From positions 1 to 24,629 of IMG/VR virus record IMGVR_UViG_3300018065_000071: a stretch of 24,629 bases of DNA; one strand, given 5' to 3'. The DNA comes from a virus. This document shows positions 1-7,845 of this stretch, piece after piece; within the stretch, counting starts at the first letter, position 1, and every line of letters starts with the position of its first letter. The position numbers were made by a program, and so were the translations under genes. A model generated the notes under the pieces. The model did no database searches. It saw only the letters and a list, made by a program, of their open reading frames with translations, and was not told the origin of the DNA.

Positions 1-22
1 GAAATCACACACGGAGGACGAC

Positions 23-247
23 ATGGCAGGACACGGGCACATCGGAGCGGAGCAAGGGCGAGGGCCCTGCGTGGTCTGCGGCTCGACCGGGGACGGCGAG
101 TGCTCGGCACGGATGCGGACGGCGACACCCGGCGGACCGCGGGACCGGTACGACACGGCAAGGGCGGTCGGGTGCTGGATGGACCGGGAACGGCCGGTGC
201 CCCTCGAGGTCAATGCGGACGGTGGCCGTCCTGATGGGTGGGGGTGA
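23..247 (+). CDS. Small Cys-containing phage protein, unknown function
   Basis: A 74-residue protein that starts at ATG 23 behind a GGAGGA ribosome binding site eight bases from the window edge region. Cysteines at residues 16, 19 and 27 (CVVCG, then GEC) and one more at about 51 could bind a zinc ion, but no complete zinc-finger family is recognised. Third codon positions are strongly G/C, as in the neighbouring genes, which supports it being coding. It sits upstream of the terminase small subunit and is separated from it by a promoter-like motif, so it may be the last gene of the preceding transcript. Function is not known; a small nucleic-acid-associated phage protein is one possibility. 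Confidence 0.6.
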   Translation: MAGHGHIGAEQGRGPCVVCGSTGDGECSARMRTATPGGPRDRYDTARAVGCWMDRERPVPLEVNADGGRPDGWG

Positions 248-263
248 GCCGATGCGGTGCGAG

Positions 264-276
264 CGTGATAGACTGC
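264..276 (+). promoter_or_regulatory. Putative late promoter, extended -10 (copy 1 of 3)
   Basis: The 13-mer CGTGATAGACTGC contains an extended -10 element (TG, one base, TAGACT). Near-identical 13-mers lie before the portal (2735) and capsid (6260) genes. No -35 hexamer is conserved between the copies. Transcription would begin near 281, directly at the ribosome binding site of the terminase small subunit gene. It is a promoter by inference only. Confidence 0.5.
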
Positions 277-293
277 ACGAGGAGGGCTGAATC

Positions 294-707
294 ATGCCAC
301 AAGACGCCCCATTGGACGAGCGCCAGATTCAAGCGGCACGCATGGAGGCCCAAGGCGTGGTCATGCGCGAAATCGCGGAGGCGGTCGGTGTGAACCGGAA
401 GACCCTCTACCGGTGGCGGGACAACCCCGCGTATCCGGCGCTTGTGGCTGCCCTCCTCGATGACGCGCACCGGTCTGCCCGTGCTCGCCTGCGGATGGGG
501 GTCACGGACGCGGCGACCCGTATCCATGCTCTCATTGGCTCGGAAGATGAGCGCATCGCCTTGTCCGCTGCGCAGACCCTATTGGACCGCGCGGGCCTGC
601 CCAAGGCCGAACGCATGGAGCTGTCCGCCGACGTCCGCGCCTCGGGTAGCGTGACGGTCGACCCCTCGGACGAGCTCGCCGCGATGCTCGCCGGGGGTGG
701 CGAATGA
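294..707 (+). CDS. terS: Terminase small subunit (HTH DNA-binding)
   Basis: A 137-residue protein starting at ATG 294, eight bases after a GGAGGG ribosome binding site. Residues about 9-42 form a helix-turn-helix: a Gln/Ala-rich first helix, then REIAEAVGVNRKTLYRW as turn and recognition helix, typical of phage terminase small subunits and related homeodomain-like proteins. The central part (about 60-100) is helical and probably oligomerises; the C-terminus is short and acidic. In this family the protein recognises the packaging site and loads the large subunit. The location directly before the large terminase gene supports the call. Its stop overlaps the next start (ATGA at 704-707), so the two are translationally coupled. 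The family match is from pattern, not alignment. Confidence 0.8.
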   Translation: MPQDAPLDERQIQAARMEAQGVVMREIAEAVGVNRKTLYRWRDNPAYPALVAALLDDAHRSARARLRMGVTDAATRIHALIGSEDERIALSAAQTLLDRAGLPKAERMELSADVRASGSVTVDPSDELAAMLAGGGE

Positions 708-877
708 ACGCGCCACTTCGGGTGGACCCCGACCGCTTGACGCGCCTCGTGTGGGGGGCGGTTGTAGCGGCGCTGCTCGCCGCTGTGCTGCTCGCCGGTG
801 GCGTGGGAGCCCTCGGGTACACCCTCGGGCATCGGGACGGCTACGCGGCAGGTATGGGGCTCTGCTCGTGGACATAG
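704..877 (+). CDS. Small single-pass membrane protein in terminase cassette
   Basis: A 57-residue frame starting at ATG 704, which overlaps the stop of the terminase small subunit gene (ATGA), and ending at TAG 875-877. A strongly hydrophobic segment of about 25 residues (LVWGAVVAALLAAVLLAGGV and onward, about residues 14-38) forms one transmembrane helix; the N-terminus is short with a few Arg residues and the C-terminus is about 19 residues. Third positions are about 80% G/C in this frame, better than in the frame that would extend the large terminase upstream. It could be a holin or antiholin-like protein, or another membrane-acting small phage protein; only the transmembrane nature is visible. 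Confidence 0.7.
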   Translation: MNAPLRVDPDRLTRLVWGAVVAALLAAVLLAGGVGALGYTLGHRDGYAAGMGLCSWT

Positions 878-2718
878 GGCTGCGGCTCGTGTCTCGACCC
901 GACGCCCCACCGAGCCCACCCGCGTGGGCGTCCTACTACGACCGCCTCCGATGGGCGCTGTACGTCGTGCGGCACGGGTGCGACGTGCGCCCCGAGATGA
1001 TGGACGTGTGCCGACGTCTCGTGGCCCACGAGGTCGCGCAGCGCAAGGAACACGCGGGGCACCCGCTGCGCTTTGTCGAGCTGTGGAGGCCCGAGTGCCG
1101 GACTTGTTCGGACCCGACGTGGCCCCGCCTCGCGGATGGCCGACTCGGCAACGTCGCCGGCAAGCCGTGCGGGCGGACCGGCCCCCATGATGAGCAGCCC
1201 ATGCACGGGGTGTCGATGGAGCACACGGGCGGCGGCGTGCACCGGTGTCCGGCCTGCGGGGTCGAAGAGGAGCGGACAAGCCAGCGGGAGCTCTTGCGGC
1301 GGTTCCTCGAGTCCTCGGCGCTGTACTTCGTGGCCCTCGGCGGCAACCGGTCGAGCAAGTCGTGGAGCGGGTCGGTCTGCGGTGCAATAACGGCCATGGG
1401 TGCCGACCACCCCGACGTGCGGGAGTTCCTGCGGCGCAACGGTCTCGGGGCCGGTCGACTCCAGGCGGCGCCGGCCCTCGTGCTCGCCGGTTCCATCACC
1501 AACGACGACAGCCGGGACTACCTGCGGCCCATCTACGACACGCTCTTGCCCTCGGATTGGGCGTGGTCGGCTCGATTCGCGGCGCAGACGGCCGCCGCGT
1601 GGATGCCGGGGTCGGGGCTCGGGCTACCGGGGTCCATCCTCTTCAAAACCACCTCCGGCGCCGATGCAAGCAAGCGGTGGCAGGGGACGTCCTCGCCTCT
1701 CGTCCACAACGACGAAGACCACGGAGACGTGGAAGTGCTCCGCGAACAGGTGCGCGCCGTTGCAGACCAGGGCGGCCGGTGGCTCGGGACGTTCACCCCG
1801 ACGCGGGGCAAGTCGGCTGCGGTGGTGGACATCCTGTTCCGCGACCCTCCGCGGGCAGCGGGTGAGGTTGAGGTCTACAGGCTCGACCCGACTGACAACC
1901 CGATGATTGACGGCGACGCCATGGCCCGGTGGCTCGGGTCGATGACCGAGCGTGAGAGGCGCGTGCGTCGGTTCGCGGAGTTCGTGCAGCTCGAGGGGCT
2001 GGTGCATCCCACCTACGACGAGGCCGTCCACGTCATCGAGGCACTACCCGACGCCGAGATGGCCGATTGGCCCCGAGTCGATGGCGCCGACTTCGGATTC
2101 CGGGCGCCGTTCGCGTACATTTGGGGCGCGGTCGACCCGCGCGGGACCTTGCACATCCTCCGCGTCCGCTATCAGGCGAAGGTCGGCACCGACGCGCACG
2201 TGTACGCGGTCCTGCGGCACGAGTCGTGCCCCGATTGTTGGCCCGGGCCCGAGGACTGGCCCGCCGACCGGTGGTGGGACCGGAGATTCATGCGTGCCGA
2301 GCAATGCGGGACGTGCGACGGCACCGGGCGCCGACTTCCCGAACCCTACGCCCGTGCAGCCGACCCGGCGGACGCGGACGCGCGCGACCGGTGGGCGGCC
2401 CTCGGACTGCCGACCATCCCCGCAAACAAGGCCCGGCGCGAGGGGTTCCAAGCGCTCGACCGCTTGCTTGAGGTGCAGGACGGCCGCCCCGGTCTCGTCA
2501 TCCATGACCACCCGAGCACAGCACCGCTCCGGGTCGAGCTGCGGGAGCTCGCCTGGAAAGACCCGACGGCGGGCAAGCGCTCGCAGCTCACGGTCCACCG
2601 AGAGACTGAGGTAGCCGGGCCTGACCACGCATGGGACGCGCTCCGCTACCTCGTGATGGAGGCCCGACGGCTACGTCTGCTCGCGTGGGATACCGACGCC
2701 CCGGATGAGGAGTCGTAG
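868..2718 (+). CDS. terL: Terminase large subunit (packaging ATPase and nuclease)
   Basis: A 616-residue protein from GTG 868, which overlaps the end of the small membrane gene. The frame is open back to GTG 697, but that part is the shadow of the membrane gene. The Walker A motif is GGNRSSKS (residues 158-165, Lys164). The Walker B-like acidic pair is in HNDED (282-284) and the coupling motif TPTRGKS follows at about 311. The RNase-H-like nuclease begins with Asp408 (GADFGF) and ends with DHAWDALR (Asp586, Asp590). It powers DNA packaging and cuts concatemers. Unusual points are an N-terminal extension of about 155 residues with Cys pairs (77/80, 127/130, plus Cys101) and a CPDC/CGTC pair (454-457, 480-483) inserted in the nuclease domain, both resembling zinc-binding knuckles. 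Confidence 0.92.
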   Translation: MDIGLRLVSRPDAPPSPPAWASYYDRLRWALYVVRHGCDVRPEMMDVCRRLVAHEVAQRKEHAGHPLRFVELWRPECRTCSDPTWPRLADGRLGNVAGKPCGRTGPHDEQPMHGVSMEHTGGGVHRCPACGVEEERTSQRELLRRFLESSALYFVALGGNRSSKSWSGSVCGAITAMGADHPDVREFLRRNGLGAGRLQAAPALVLAGSITNDDSRDYLRPIYDTLLPSDWAWSARFAAQTAAAWMPGSGLGLPGSILFKTTSGADASKRWQGTSSPLVHNDEDHGDVEVLREQVRAVADQGGRWLGTFTPTRGKSAAVVDILFRDPPRAAGEVEVYRLDPTDNPMIDGDAMARWLGSMTERERRVRRFAEFVQLEGLVHPTYDEAVHVIEALPDAEMADWPRVDGADFGFRAPFAYIWGAVDPRGTLHILRVRYQAKVGTDAHVYAVLRHESCPDCWPGPEDWPADRWWDRRFMRAEQCGTCDGTGRRLPEPYARAADPADADARDRWAALGLPTIPANKARREGFQALDRLLEVQDGRPGLVIHDHPSTAPLRVELRELAWKDPTAGKRSQLTVHRETEVAGPDHAWDALRYLVMEARRLRLLAWDTDAPDEES

Positions 2719-2734
2719 CGCACCCGCGCCCCTA

Positions 2735-2747
2735 CGTGATAGTGTGC
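2735..2747 (+). promoter_or_regulatory. Putative leaderless late promoter before portal (copy 2 of 3)
   Basis: CGTGATAGTGTGC contains an extended -10 element (TG, A, TAGTGT at 2740-2745). Only six bases lie between the end of the -10 and the portal ATG at 2752, so the expected transcription start is at or next to the A of ATG. No Shine-Dalgarno sequence is present between the terL stop and the ATG, which fits leaderless translation. The 13-mer matches copies at 264 and 6260. No convincing -35 was found. Confidence 0.55.
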
Positions 2748-2751
2748 TCCC

Positions 2752-4164
2752 ATGTCAAGCCCCATCGCCCGTCTCTCGCTCCCGGTCCGCGTCCTGCGGG
2801 CACTGTCGGTCGTGACAACCGAGCCCCCTCGGGACGAAGACGCGTTCGTGGCGGGGTCCGACTTTGCGATGGCCGAGGCCGTCCCGGTCCCCTACGACCC
2901 GAAACGCGCCGCGTCTGCGCTCATCGCGAACCCGTGGTATTGGCGCGCGGTCGCCATCCGGGCAAGCAAGCTCGCCGCGCTGCCGCTCCAGGTCCAGCGG
3001 CAAGGCTCCGACGGCTGGGAGCCAGCCGAGGACCACCCGCTCTCCGCGCTCCTCCACAAGCCGAACACCTCACAGACGGCCCTACAGTTCCGGGTCCAGC
3101 TCGCCACCGACCTGCTCCCGGCCGGGAATGCCTACGTGCTCCCCGCGGGGTGGTCGGTCCCCGGCACCGCCCCGGCGGCGCTCCTGCTCCTCGAGCCCGC
3201 ACGGGTCACCATCACACCAGGGCATGACGGGTCGCCGCTTGCCTACGTGTACGACCAACAGGGCGTCACGGTCAACTACTCCCCGGACGTCATCGGCCAC
3301 ATCAAGTACGCATCGGCGGGGACGGGTCTGTTCCGGCTGTATGGGACCGGCGAGGTCCAGCCGATGGATCGCGACATCGCCGCAGACGTCGCGCTCGCCG
3401 CGCAGATGGCGCGGAAGTCGGCACGAGGTCGACCGGATGCCGCCTACGTGCCCCGCGACCCGAAACAGACCTGGGGCCGTCCGCAAGTCCGGGACATGCA
3501 GACGCAGATTGACCGCATCCTGCGCGAGCAGACGGGCGGGGTCGCGGTCATGTCCGGTGCGGGCCAGTTTGAGGCCATCGACTGGACCATCGGCGACCTC
3601 GGAGGCATTGAGGCCCGCGAATACGCCCGGTCTGTCGTGGTCGCGGTTACGGGCGTGCCCCCCACGCTCCTCGGGCTCCAGTCAGCCAACTACGCGACCG
3701 CGGAGATGGAGCGCAAAACCTTCATCACGGACACGCTCGCCCCGCTCGCTTCGTTGCTTGATGACGCGCTGACCGACCTTGCCCGGCGCCTTGGGTTCCC
3801 CGACGTGCGCATCCGCCACGTCATCCCCGAGACAGACGACGGCCGCGCGGAACGGCTCGCACGGGTGCAAATCCACGTCGCAAACGGCATGGCCCCGGCC
3901 GATGCTTACGCCTACGAGGGCTTTGACGACGCGCCCGAGGTCGCAGGGTTCGGGGTTGCGGTTGACGCTCCCGGTGCACCAGAGCCCGAGCCCACGGACG
4001 ACGGCGCCGACGACGAGGCCCCCGACGACGAAACGCGCGCCGACATCGCAGTCCAAGCGCAGGCCCTCCGGTCAATGCTCGTGGACGCGGACCCGGACGA
4101 CGAGGACGACCTTCGTACCGAGCTGTCGGTGCTGCTCGACATGCTCGGGCCGGTGCTCGGATGA
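2752..4164 (+). CDS. Portal protein (HK97-type)
   Basis: A 470-residue protein from ATG 2752. The segment ANPWYWRAVAIRASKLAALP (about 59-78), followed by HPLSALLHKPN and a long middle domain with KSARGRPDAAY and ATAEMERKTF, is the layout of HK97-type portals (usually about 400-500 residues). Twelve copies form the ring at one capsid vertex through which DNA passes and on which the connector is built. The C-terminal 60 residues are very acidic (runs of Asp and Glu at about 415-460). The gene lacks a Shine-Dalgarno sequence and follows a -10-like element at a distance suited to a leaderless transcript. Its stop overlaps the next start (ATGA, 4161-4164). Confidence 0.9.
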   Translation: MSSPIARLSLPVRVLRALSVVTTEPPRDEDAFVAGSDFAMAEAVPVPYDPKRAASALIANPWYWRAVAIRASKLAALPLQVQRQGSDGWEPAEDHPLSALLHKPNTSQTALQFRVQLATDLLPAGNAYVLPAGWSVPGTAPAALLLLEPARVTITPGHDGSPLAYVYDQQGVTVNYSPDVIGHIKYASAGTGLFRLYGTGEVQPMDRDIAADVALAAQMARKSARGRPDAAYVPRDPKQTWGRPQVRDMQTQIDRILREQTGGVAVMSGAGQFEAIDWTIGDLGGIEAREYARSVVVAVTGVPPTLLGLQSANYATAEMERKTFITDTLAPLASLLDDALTDLARRLGFPDVRIRHVIPETDDGRAERLARVQIHVANGMAPADAYAYEGFDDAPEVAGFGVAVDAPGAPEPEPTDDGADDEAPDDETRADIAVQAQALRSMLVDADPDDEDDLRTELSVLLDMLGPVLG

Positions 4165-5405
4165 CGGCGGGGTTGCCCTACAGCCGCAGCGACGGCGGCA
4201 AGGCGCCAAGCCGGTACGATGACATCGACCTCAAGGCAACCCGGCCGATGAAACGGGCAGCCAAGCGCGGAAAGGACCTCCGCGAGAAACACCGCCGCGG
4301 CGGGACGCGCAAGGGCCTCGCGATGGCCAACCGCATCCTCTCGGGTGAGCGCATCCACCCGGACAACGTGCGGGACATGTTCGCCTTTTTCGAGCGGTTC
4401 GCGTCTGAGGCGCAAAAGCAGCGCGGCACCGAGCGGTGGGACACGTCATCAGACAAGGTGGGACCGCTGCGCATCGCTTGGGACCTGTGGGGCGGCGACT
4501 CGGGCCGGGCCTGGAGCCGCCGCAAGCGGGCCGCCCTCGACCGCGCCGACGAGCAGGACAAACGCTACACGCTCGAGGTCTGCGGGCCGGTGGTGCGTGC
4601 CCTCGAGGTGCAAGCCGGCGAAACTCCCCGCGGCGCCTACTGGCGTGCGTGGCTTGATGCCGTCCAGCGCCCCACCGAGCGGGCCATCCGGGCGCAATGG
4701 CGCGCAGGCCGGGGGGGCATCTTCCCCGCGCAGGCGCAGCGCTACGCGGACCGTGTAGGCCGTGTGCTCAGCGGCCAACGGTCGGTCACCCGCGCGGACG
4801 TCACCGACGAAGAGCTCCGCGCCATCCTGATGTCAGACGCCGAGCTGGTTGCGGTGCGGGAAGCATTCGACGATGAGACGGTAGCCCGCGGGGTGCGCCG
4901 GGCCTACGCGCTTGTGGCGCGCCGCCTCATGGATGATCTCGACTTTGACCCGACGCTGGACCCGACCGAACAGGTCATCGCGCAGATGGTGACGCAGGTG
5001 CAGCAGGTCACGAAAGACCGCATCGCCAAGCTCGTCCGGTCTGCGCTCGCCGAGGGGGCAAGCGTCGGCGACCTCCAGCGGGCCATCATCCTCGACCAGT
5101 CGTTTAGCCCGGCGCGTGCCCTCACCATCGCCCGAACCGAGACGGCCCGCACCGTGTCGGAGGGGCAGGAGATGGCGTTCAACCAGGCCGCCAACTTGGG
5201 CGTCGAGTTTATGAAAGAGTGGGTGAGCAGTCGCGACGATGCCGTCAGGCCTACTCATGTCGCGCTCGACGGCCAGAAGCGCCAACCCGGCGAGCCTTTC
5301 GACTCCGAGAGCGGGGCAAGCGGCCCCGGTCCGGGCCTGTTCTACGTCCCCGAAGAGGACATTAACTGCCGGTGCGTTGCCCGCCCGGTCGACATCCGAG
5401 GGTAA
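4161..5405 (+). CDS. Mu-F-like minor head protein
   Basis: A 414-residue protein coupled to the portal gene by an ATGA overlap. The C-terminal third carries the Mu gpF-like signature: ARTETAR at about 324-330, then DDAVRPTHVALDGQ, and a closing NCRC motif (Cys403, Cys405) near the end. Members of this family (Mu gpF, SPP1 gp7) are minor head morphogenesis proteins that associate with the portal and may enter the host with DNA. The N-terminal two thirds are rich in Arg and Lys, helical, and not recognised; the first 60 residues are particularly basic, which could mean DNA contact. The position between portal and protease is the classic one for this family. Confidence 0.85.
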   Translation: MTAGLPYSRSDGGKAPSRYDDIDLKATRPMKRAAKRGKDLREKHRRGGTRKGLAMANRILSGERIHPDNVRDMFAFFERFASEAQKQRGTERWDTSSDKVGPLRIAWDLWGGDSGRAWSRRKRAALDRADEQDKRYTLEVCGPVVRALEVQAGETPRGAYWRAWLDAVQRPTERAIRAQWRAGRGGIFPAQAQRYADRVGRVLSGQRSVTRADVTDEELRAILMSDAELVAVREAFDDETVARGVRRAYALVARRLMDDLDFDPTLDPTEQVIAQMVTQVQQVTKDRIAKLVRSALAEGASVGDLQRAIILDQSFSPARALTIARTETARTVSEGQEMAFNQAANLGVEFMKEWVSSRDDAVRPTHVALDGQKRQPGEPFDSESGASGPGPGLFYVPEEDINCRCVARPVDIRG

Positions 5406-5407
5406 CC

Positions 5408-6238
5408 ATGGATACCGCACTTTCGCCGATTCTCGTCACCTGTACCCCCGCCGATGTCGTCCGCGGCTGGATTGGGCAAGCCTCCCGCGCGGGGTTGTCT
5501 CCCGAGGTGGTGCCCCGCATGGCGGACGCGCTCGGCGGCACCATCGAGGACGTCCACGCAATCGCGCGGGGCTCGCTGCCTCACCTCGGGCAGCTCCTCG
5601 ACGGCGACCTCGTGCAACGACTCGCCGGGTCCGTGGGGGCGTCCCCGCTTGACCTCGCCTACCGGTCGGTCCTCCGCTACGACTCGACCGGCGCACCCGA
5701 GCCCATCGAGGACGACGAGGACAAGCCGCAAGGCTACCGCTTCGTGATGAGCGACGCGCAGCCCGACCGCGCCGACGACATTGTGGAGCAGGGATGGGAC
5801 CTCCGCGAGTTCATCGCAAACCCCGTGGCACCCTACAACCACAACTACACCGCGCCCCCCATCGGCCGGTGGGAAGACGTCGCGGTTGAAGGCGGCGTGC
5901 TCCGCGGTACCCTCATCCCGACCCCGGTGCAGTCCTACCCGCTGTCGCTCACGGTCGCGGCGCTCCTCGAGGCCGGCACCCTGCGCACGTGCTCCGTTGG
6001 GTTCAGGCCGTCGGCGGTGCTCGCACGGTCCTCGCTCCCCGAGGACGACCCGCGCTATGCAGACCGGGGCTACGTGTACGCGCTGCCCCGTTTGTTGGAG
6101 TGCTCGCCTACCCCTATGCCGATGAATCCGCGCGCCGCCCGCCTGCGCACCACGGACGCGGAACCTGTCAAGCGGTCGGCCCCCTCGGGGCTGCCGTGGT
6201 CCCCCTCTCCCATCTCGTCCGGGCTCCCCTGGACTTGA
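5408..6238 (+). CDS. HK97-type prohead protease
   Basis: A 276-residue protein from ATG 5408, three bases after the stop of the Mu-F-like gene; an upstream in-frame ATG at 5372 lies inside that gene and lacks support. The protease core starts at about residue 107 with FVMSDAQPDRADDIV, then YNHNYTAPPIGRW with the likely catalytic His145, and LRTCSVGFRP with the likely nucleophile Ser196. The 50-residue spacing of His and Ser fits herpesvirus-assemblin-like (U35) phage proteases. It removes the capsid N-terminal delta domain during maturation. The first 90 residues precede the usual protease domain and are unrecognised, so the protein is longer than many family members; the C-terminus is Ser/Pro-rich. 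Confidence 0.85.
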   Translation: MDTALSPILVTCTPADVVRGWIGQASRAGLSPEVVPRMADALGGTIEDVHAIARGSLPHLGQLLDGDLVQRLAGSVGASPLDLAYRSVLRYDSTGAPEPIEDDEDKPQGYRFVMSDAQPDRADDIVEQGWDLREFIANPVAPYNHNYTAPPIGRWEDVAVEGGVLRGTLIPTPVQSYPLSLTVAALLEAGTLRTCSVGFRPSAVLARSSLPEDDPRYADRGYVYALPRLLECSPTPMPMNPRAARLRTTDAEPVKRSAPSGLPWSPSPISSGLPWT

Positions 6239-6259
6239 CACCCCCACCCGCCTGGGTCC

Positions 6260-6272
6260 CGTGATAAGGTGC
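6260..6272 (+). promoter_or_regulatory. Putative late promoter before capsid gene (copy 3 of 3)
   Basis: CGTGATAAGGTGC lies 42 bases before the capsid ATG and contains an extended -10 element (TG, A, TAAGGT at 6265-6270). It matches the 13-mers at 264 and 2735. Transcription would start near 6277 and give a leader of about 38 bases. A dedicated capsid promoter would fit the high demand for this protein. Confidence 0.5.
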
Positions 6273-6314
6273 AGGCGACCGCCCATGCTGGGCATTCACC
6301 CGAACGGAGGCATC

Positions 6315-7835
6315 ATGCCCACCACACAGGCCGAGTGGAACGCGTTTGCTGCGACCACCGCACAGAAGGCCCAGCAGCTCGCCGAGAAGGTCGAGCAGGG
6401 CGAGCGCAACCGCGCCGAGCAGACCGAGCAAATCAAGCGCATGGCGGACGACCTCCGCACCGTGCGTCAGGAGCTCGCCGAGGCCAAGGCCAAGGCCGCC
6501 GACCCCCTCGCCACCCTCGGCGGCACCGACCGCGAGCTCGTGCAGCGCTTCGTCGACACCGACGGCAAGGTCTTCCTCCGCGGCCACGAGGGCGGCGCGT
6601 CCGAGCGCTTCCGCTCCGACTCCCCCGGTCTGCTCGCGAGCCAGCCCGTCAACGACGTGCACCGCGACCTCATCGACGCCACCGAGCAGCTGTACGTCCT
6701 CTCCGTCGCCCGCCACGGCCGGGACGCCTTCGACCACCGCGGCCAGGGCTACCGCCTGGACGTCGTGAAGGGCGAGAAGGCCGCATGGGACCGCGTGCAA
6801 CGCGCATGGTCGCGGATGCCCGCTCCCATCCGTCGCGCCTGGGATTCGCAGAACGGCAACGGCGGCGAGTTCATCCCGGAACCGCTCCTCGCCTCGCCGA
6901 TGTGGCAGGTGGAAGCCTACGACCCGGACGGCCTTCTCGGACTGTTCGAGACCATCACCATCAACAGCGAATCGGTTGAGCTCCCCGTGGGCACCGCCTA
7001 CCCGTTCCCCTACAAGGGCGGCGGGGCAGTCGGTGACAACCCGGCCGCGCTGGCCAAGTCGAGCGTGGACACCGACAAGCTCACCCTGACCGCAAGCCCG
7101 ATGTACTCGATGGTGCTGGTGCACGAAGACGCCGCCGCCGACAGCATCGTGGCCGCCTTCCCGTTCATCCGGTCGGCTATCTCGATGTCGCTCGCCATGG
7201 GCCGCCGCCTGTGCATCATGAACGGCGACACGGCCGCCAGCCATCAGGACGACCTCGCCAACTGGGACCTGCGCGGCTACTTCGGTGCGGTGGACGCCGG
7301 AAGCATCGACTACCGCCGGACCTTCAAGGGTCTTCGCGCGATGGCGCTGGACGACTCCAACGGTGTGGACCGCTCGACGCACAGTCTGACCACGCTGTTT
7401 GCCGACATCAACGCCGTCGGTGGCCCCCGGTCGGTGCCGCAGGACATGCCCGTCATCACCAGCCCCGAGGGCTACCTGACGAACTTCGTCAACCTCTCGG
7501 GCATCGTGAGCGCCAACGACTACGGCAACCGCGCCCCCATCGCCTCGGGCGAGGTCGCGAGCATCGCCGGTCACCCTATCCTGATGACCGACGCCATGCC
7601 CGCCGACCTGAACGCGTCCGGTGTGTACGACAACAGCACGACCAACCTCACCGGCTACGTCGTGTTCAACCGCCGCATGTTCCGAAACGTCATGCGCGCC
7701 GGGGCGACTGTCGCCTTGCAGAACGATATCACCATCGGCGGCACCTACCTGCGGGCTCGCCAGCGGGTCGGCTTCAAGGACATGACCAAGTCTTCGGACA
7801 AGGCCGTGCGCTACGCCTACAACATGAGCAAGTGA
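6315..7835 (+). CDS. Major capsid protein (HK97 fold with N-terminal coiled-coil delta domain)
   Basis: A 506-residue protein. ATG 6315 is chosen because GGAGG lies four bases upstream; a GTG at 6261 in frame would start inside the promoter-like motif. Residues about 11-61 form a charged coiled coil rich in Gln, Glu, Lys and Ala, the expected delta/scaffolding domain that the upstream protease removes. No separate scaffold gene is seen, consistent with a fused scaffold. The rest (SQNGNGGEFIPEPLLASPMW, then GTAYPFPYKGGGAV, and a C-terminal YLRARQRVGFKD) follows the HK97-like capsid layout. It forms the icosahedral shell. Position after the protease and before connector genes supports the call. 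Confidence 0.9.
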   Translation: MPTTQAEWNAFAATTAQKAQQLAEKVEQGERNRAEQTEQIKRMADDLRTVRQELAEAKAKAADPLATLGGTDRELVQRFVDTDGKVFLRGHEGGASERFRSDSPGLLASQPVNDVHRDLIDATEQLYVLSVARHGRDAFDHRGQGYRLDVVKGEKAAWDRVQRAWSRMPAPIRRAWDSQNGNGGEFIPEPLLASPMWQVEAYDPDGLLGLFETITINSESVELPVGTAYPFPYKGGGAVGDNPAALAKSSVDTDKLTLTASPMYSMVLVHEDAAADSIVAAFPFIRSAISMSLAMGRRLCIMNGDTAASHQDDLANWDLRGYFGAVDAGSIDYRRTFKGLRAMALDDSNGVDRSTHSLTTLFADINAVGGPRSVPQDMPVITSPEGYLTNFVNLSGIVSANDYGNRAPIASGEVASIAGHPILMTDAMPADLNASGVYDNSTTNLTGYVVFNRRMFRNVMRAGATVALQNDITIGGTYLRARQRVGFKDMTKSSDKAVRYAYNMSK

Positions 7836-7845
7836 GGGGGTACCA

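Noticed and set aside
697-867. N-terminal 57 codons of the large terminase frame
   Set aside because: This stretch is the shadow of the small membrane gene; it is Arg/Gly-rich, and GTG 868 gives a better start by overlap.
407-1387. Long open frame on the minus strand opposite the terminase genes
   Set aside because: Antisense to terS, the membrane gene and terL with recognisable motifs on the plus strand; Arg-rich composition typical of GC-rich shadow frames.
6235-6240. TTGACA before the capsid gene as a -35 element
   Set aside because: It lies 24 bases before the TAAGGT -10, too far for a standard promoter, and its bases are explained by the end of the protease gene.
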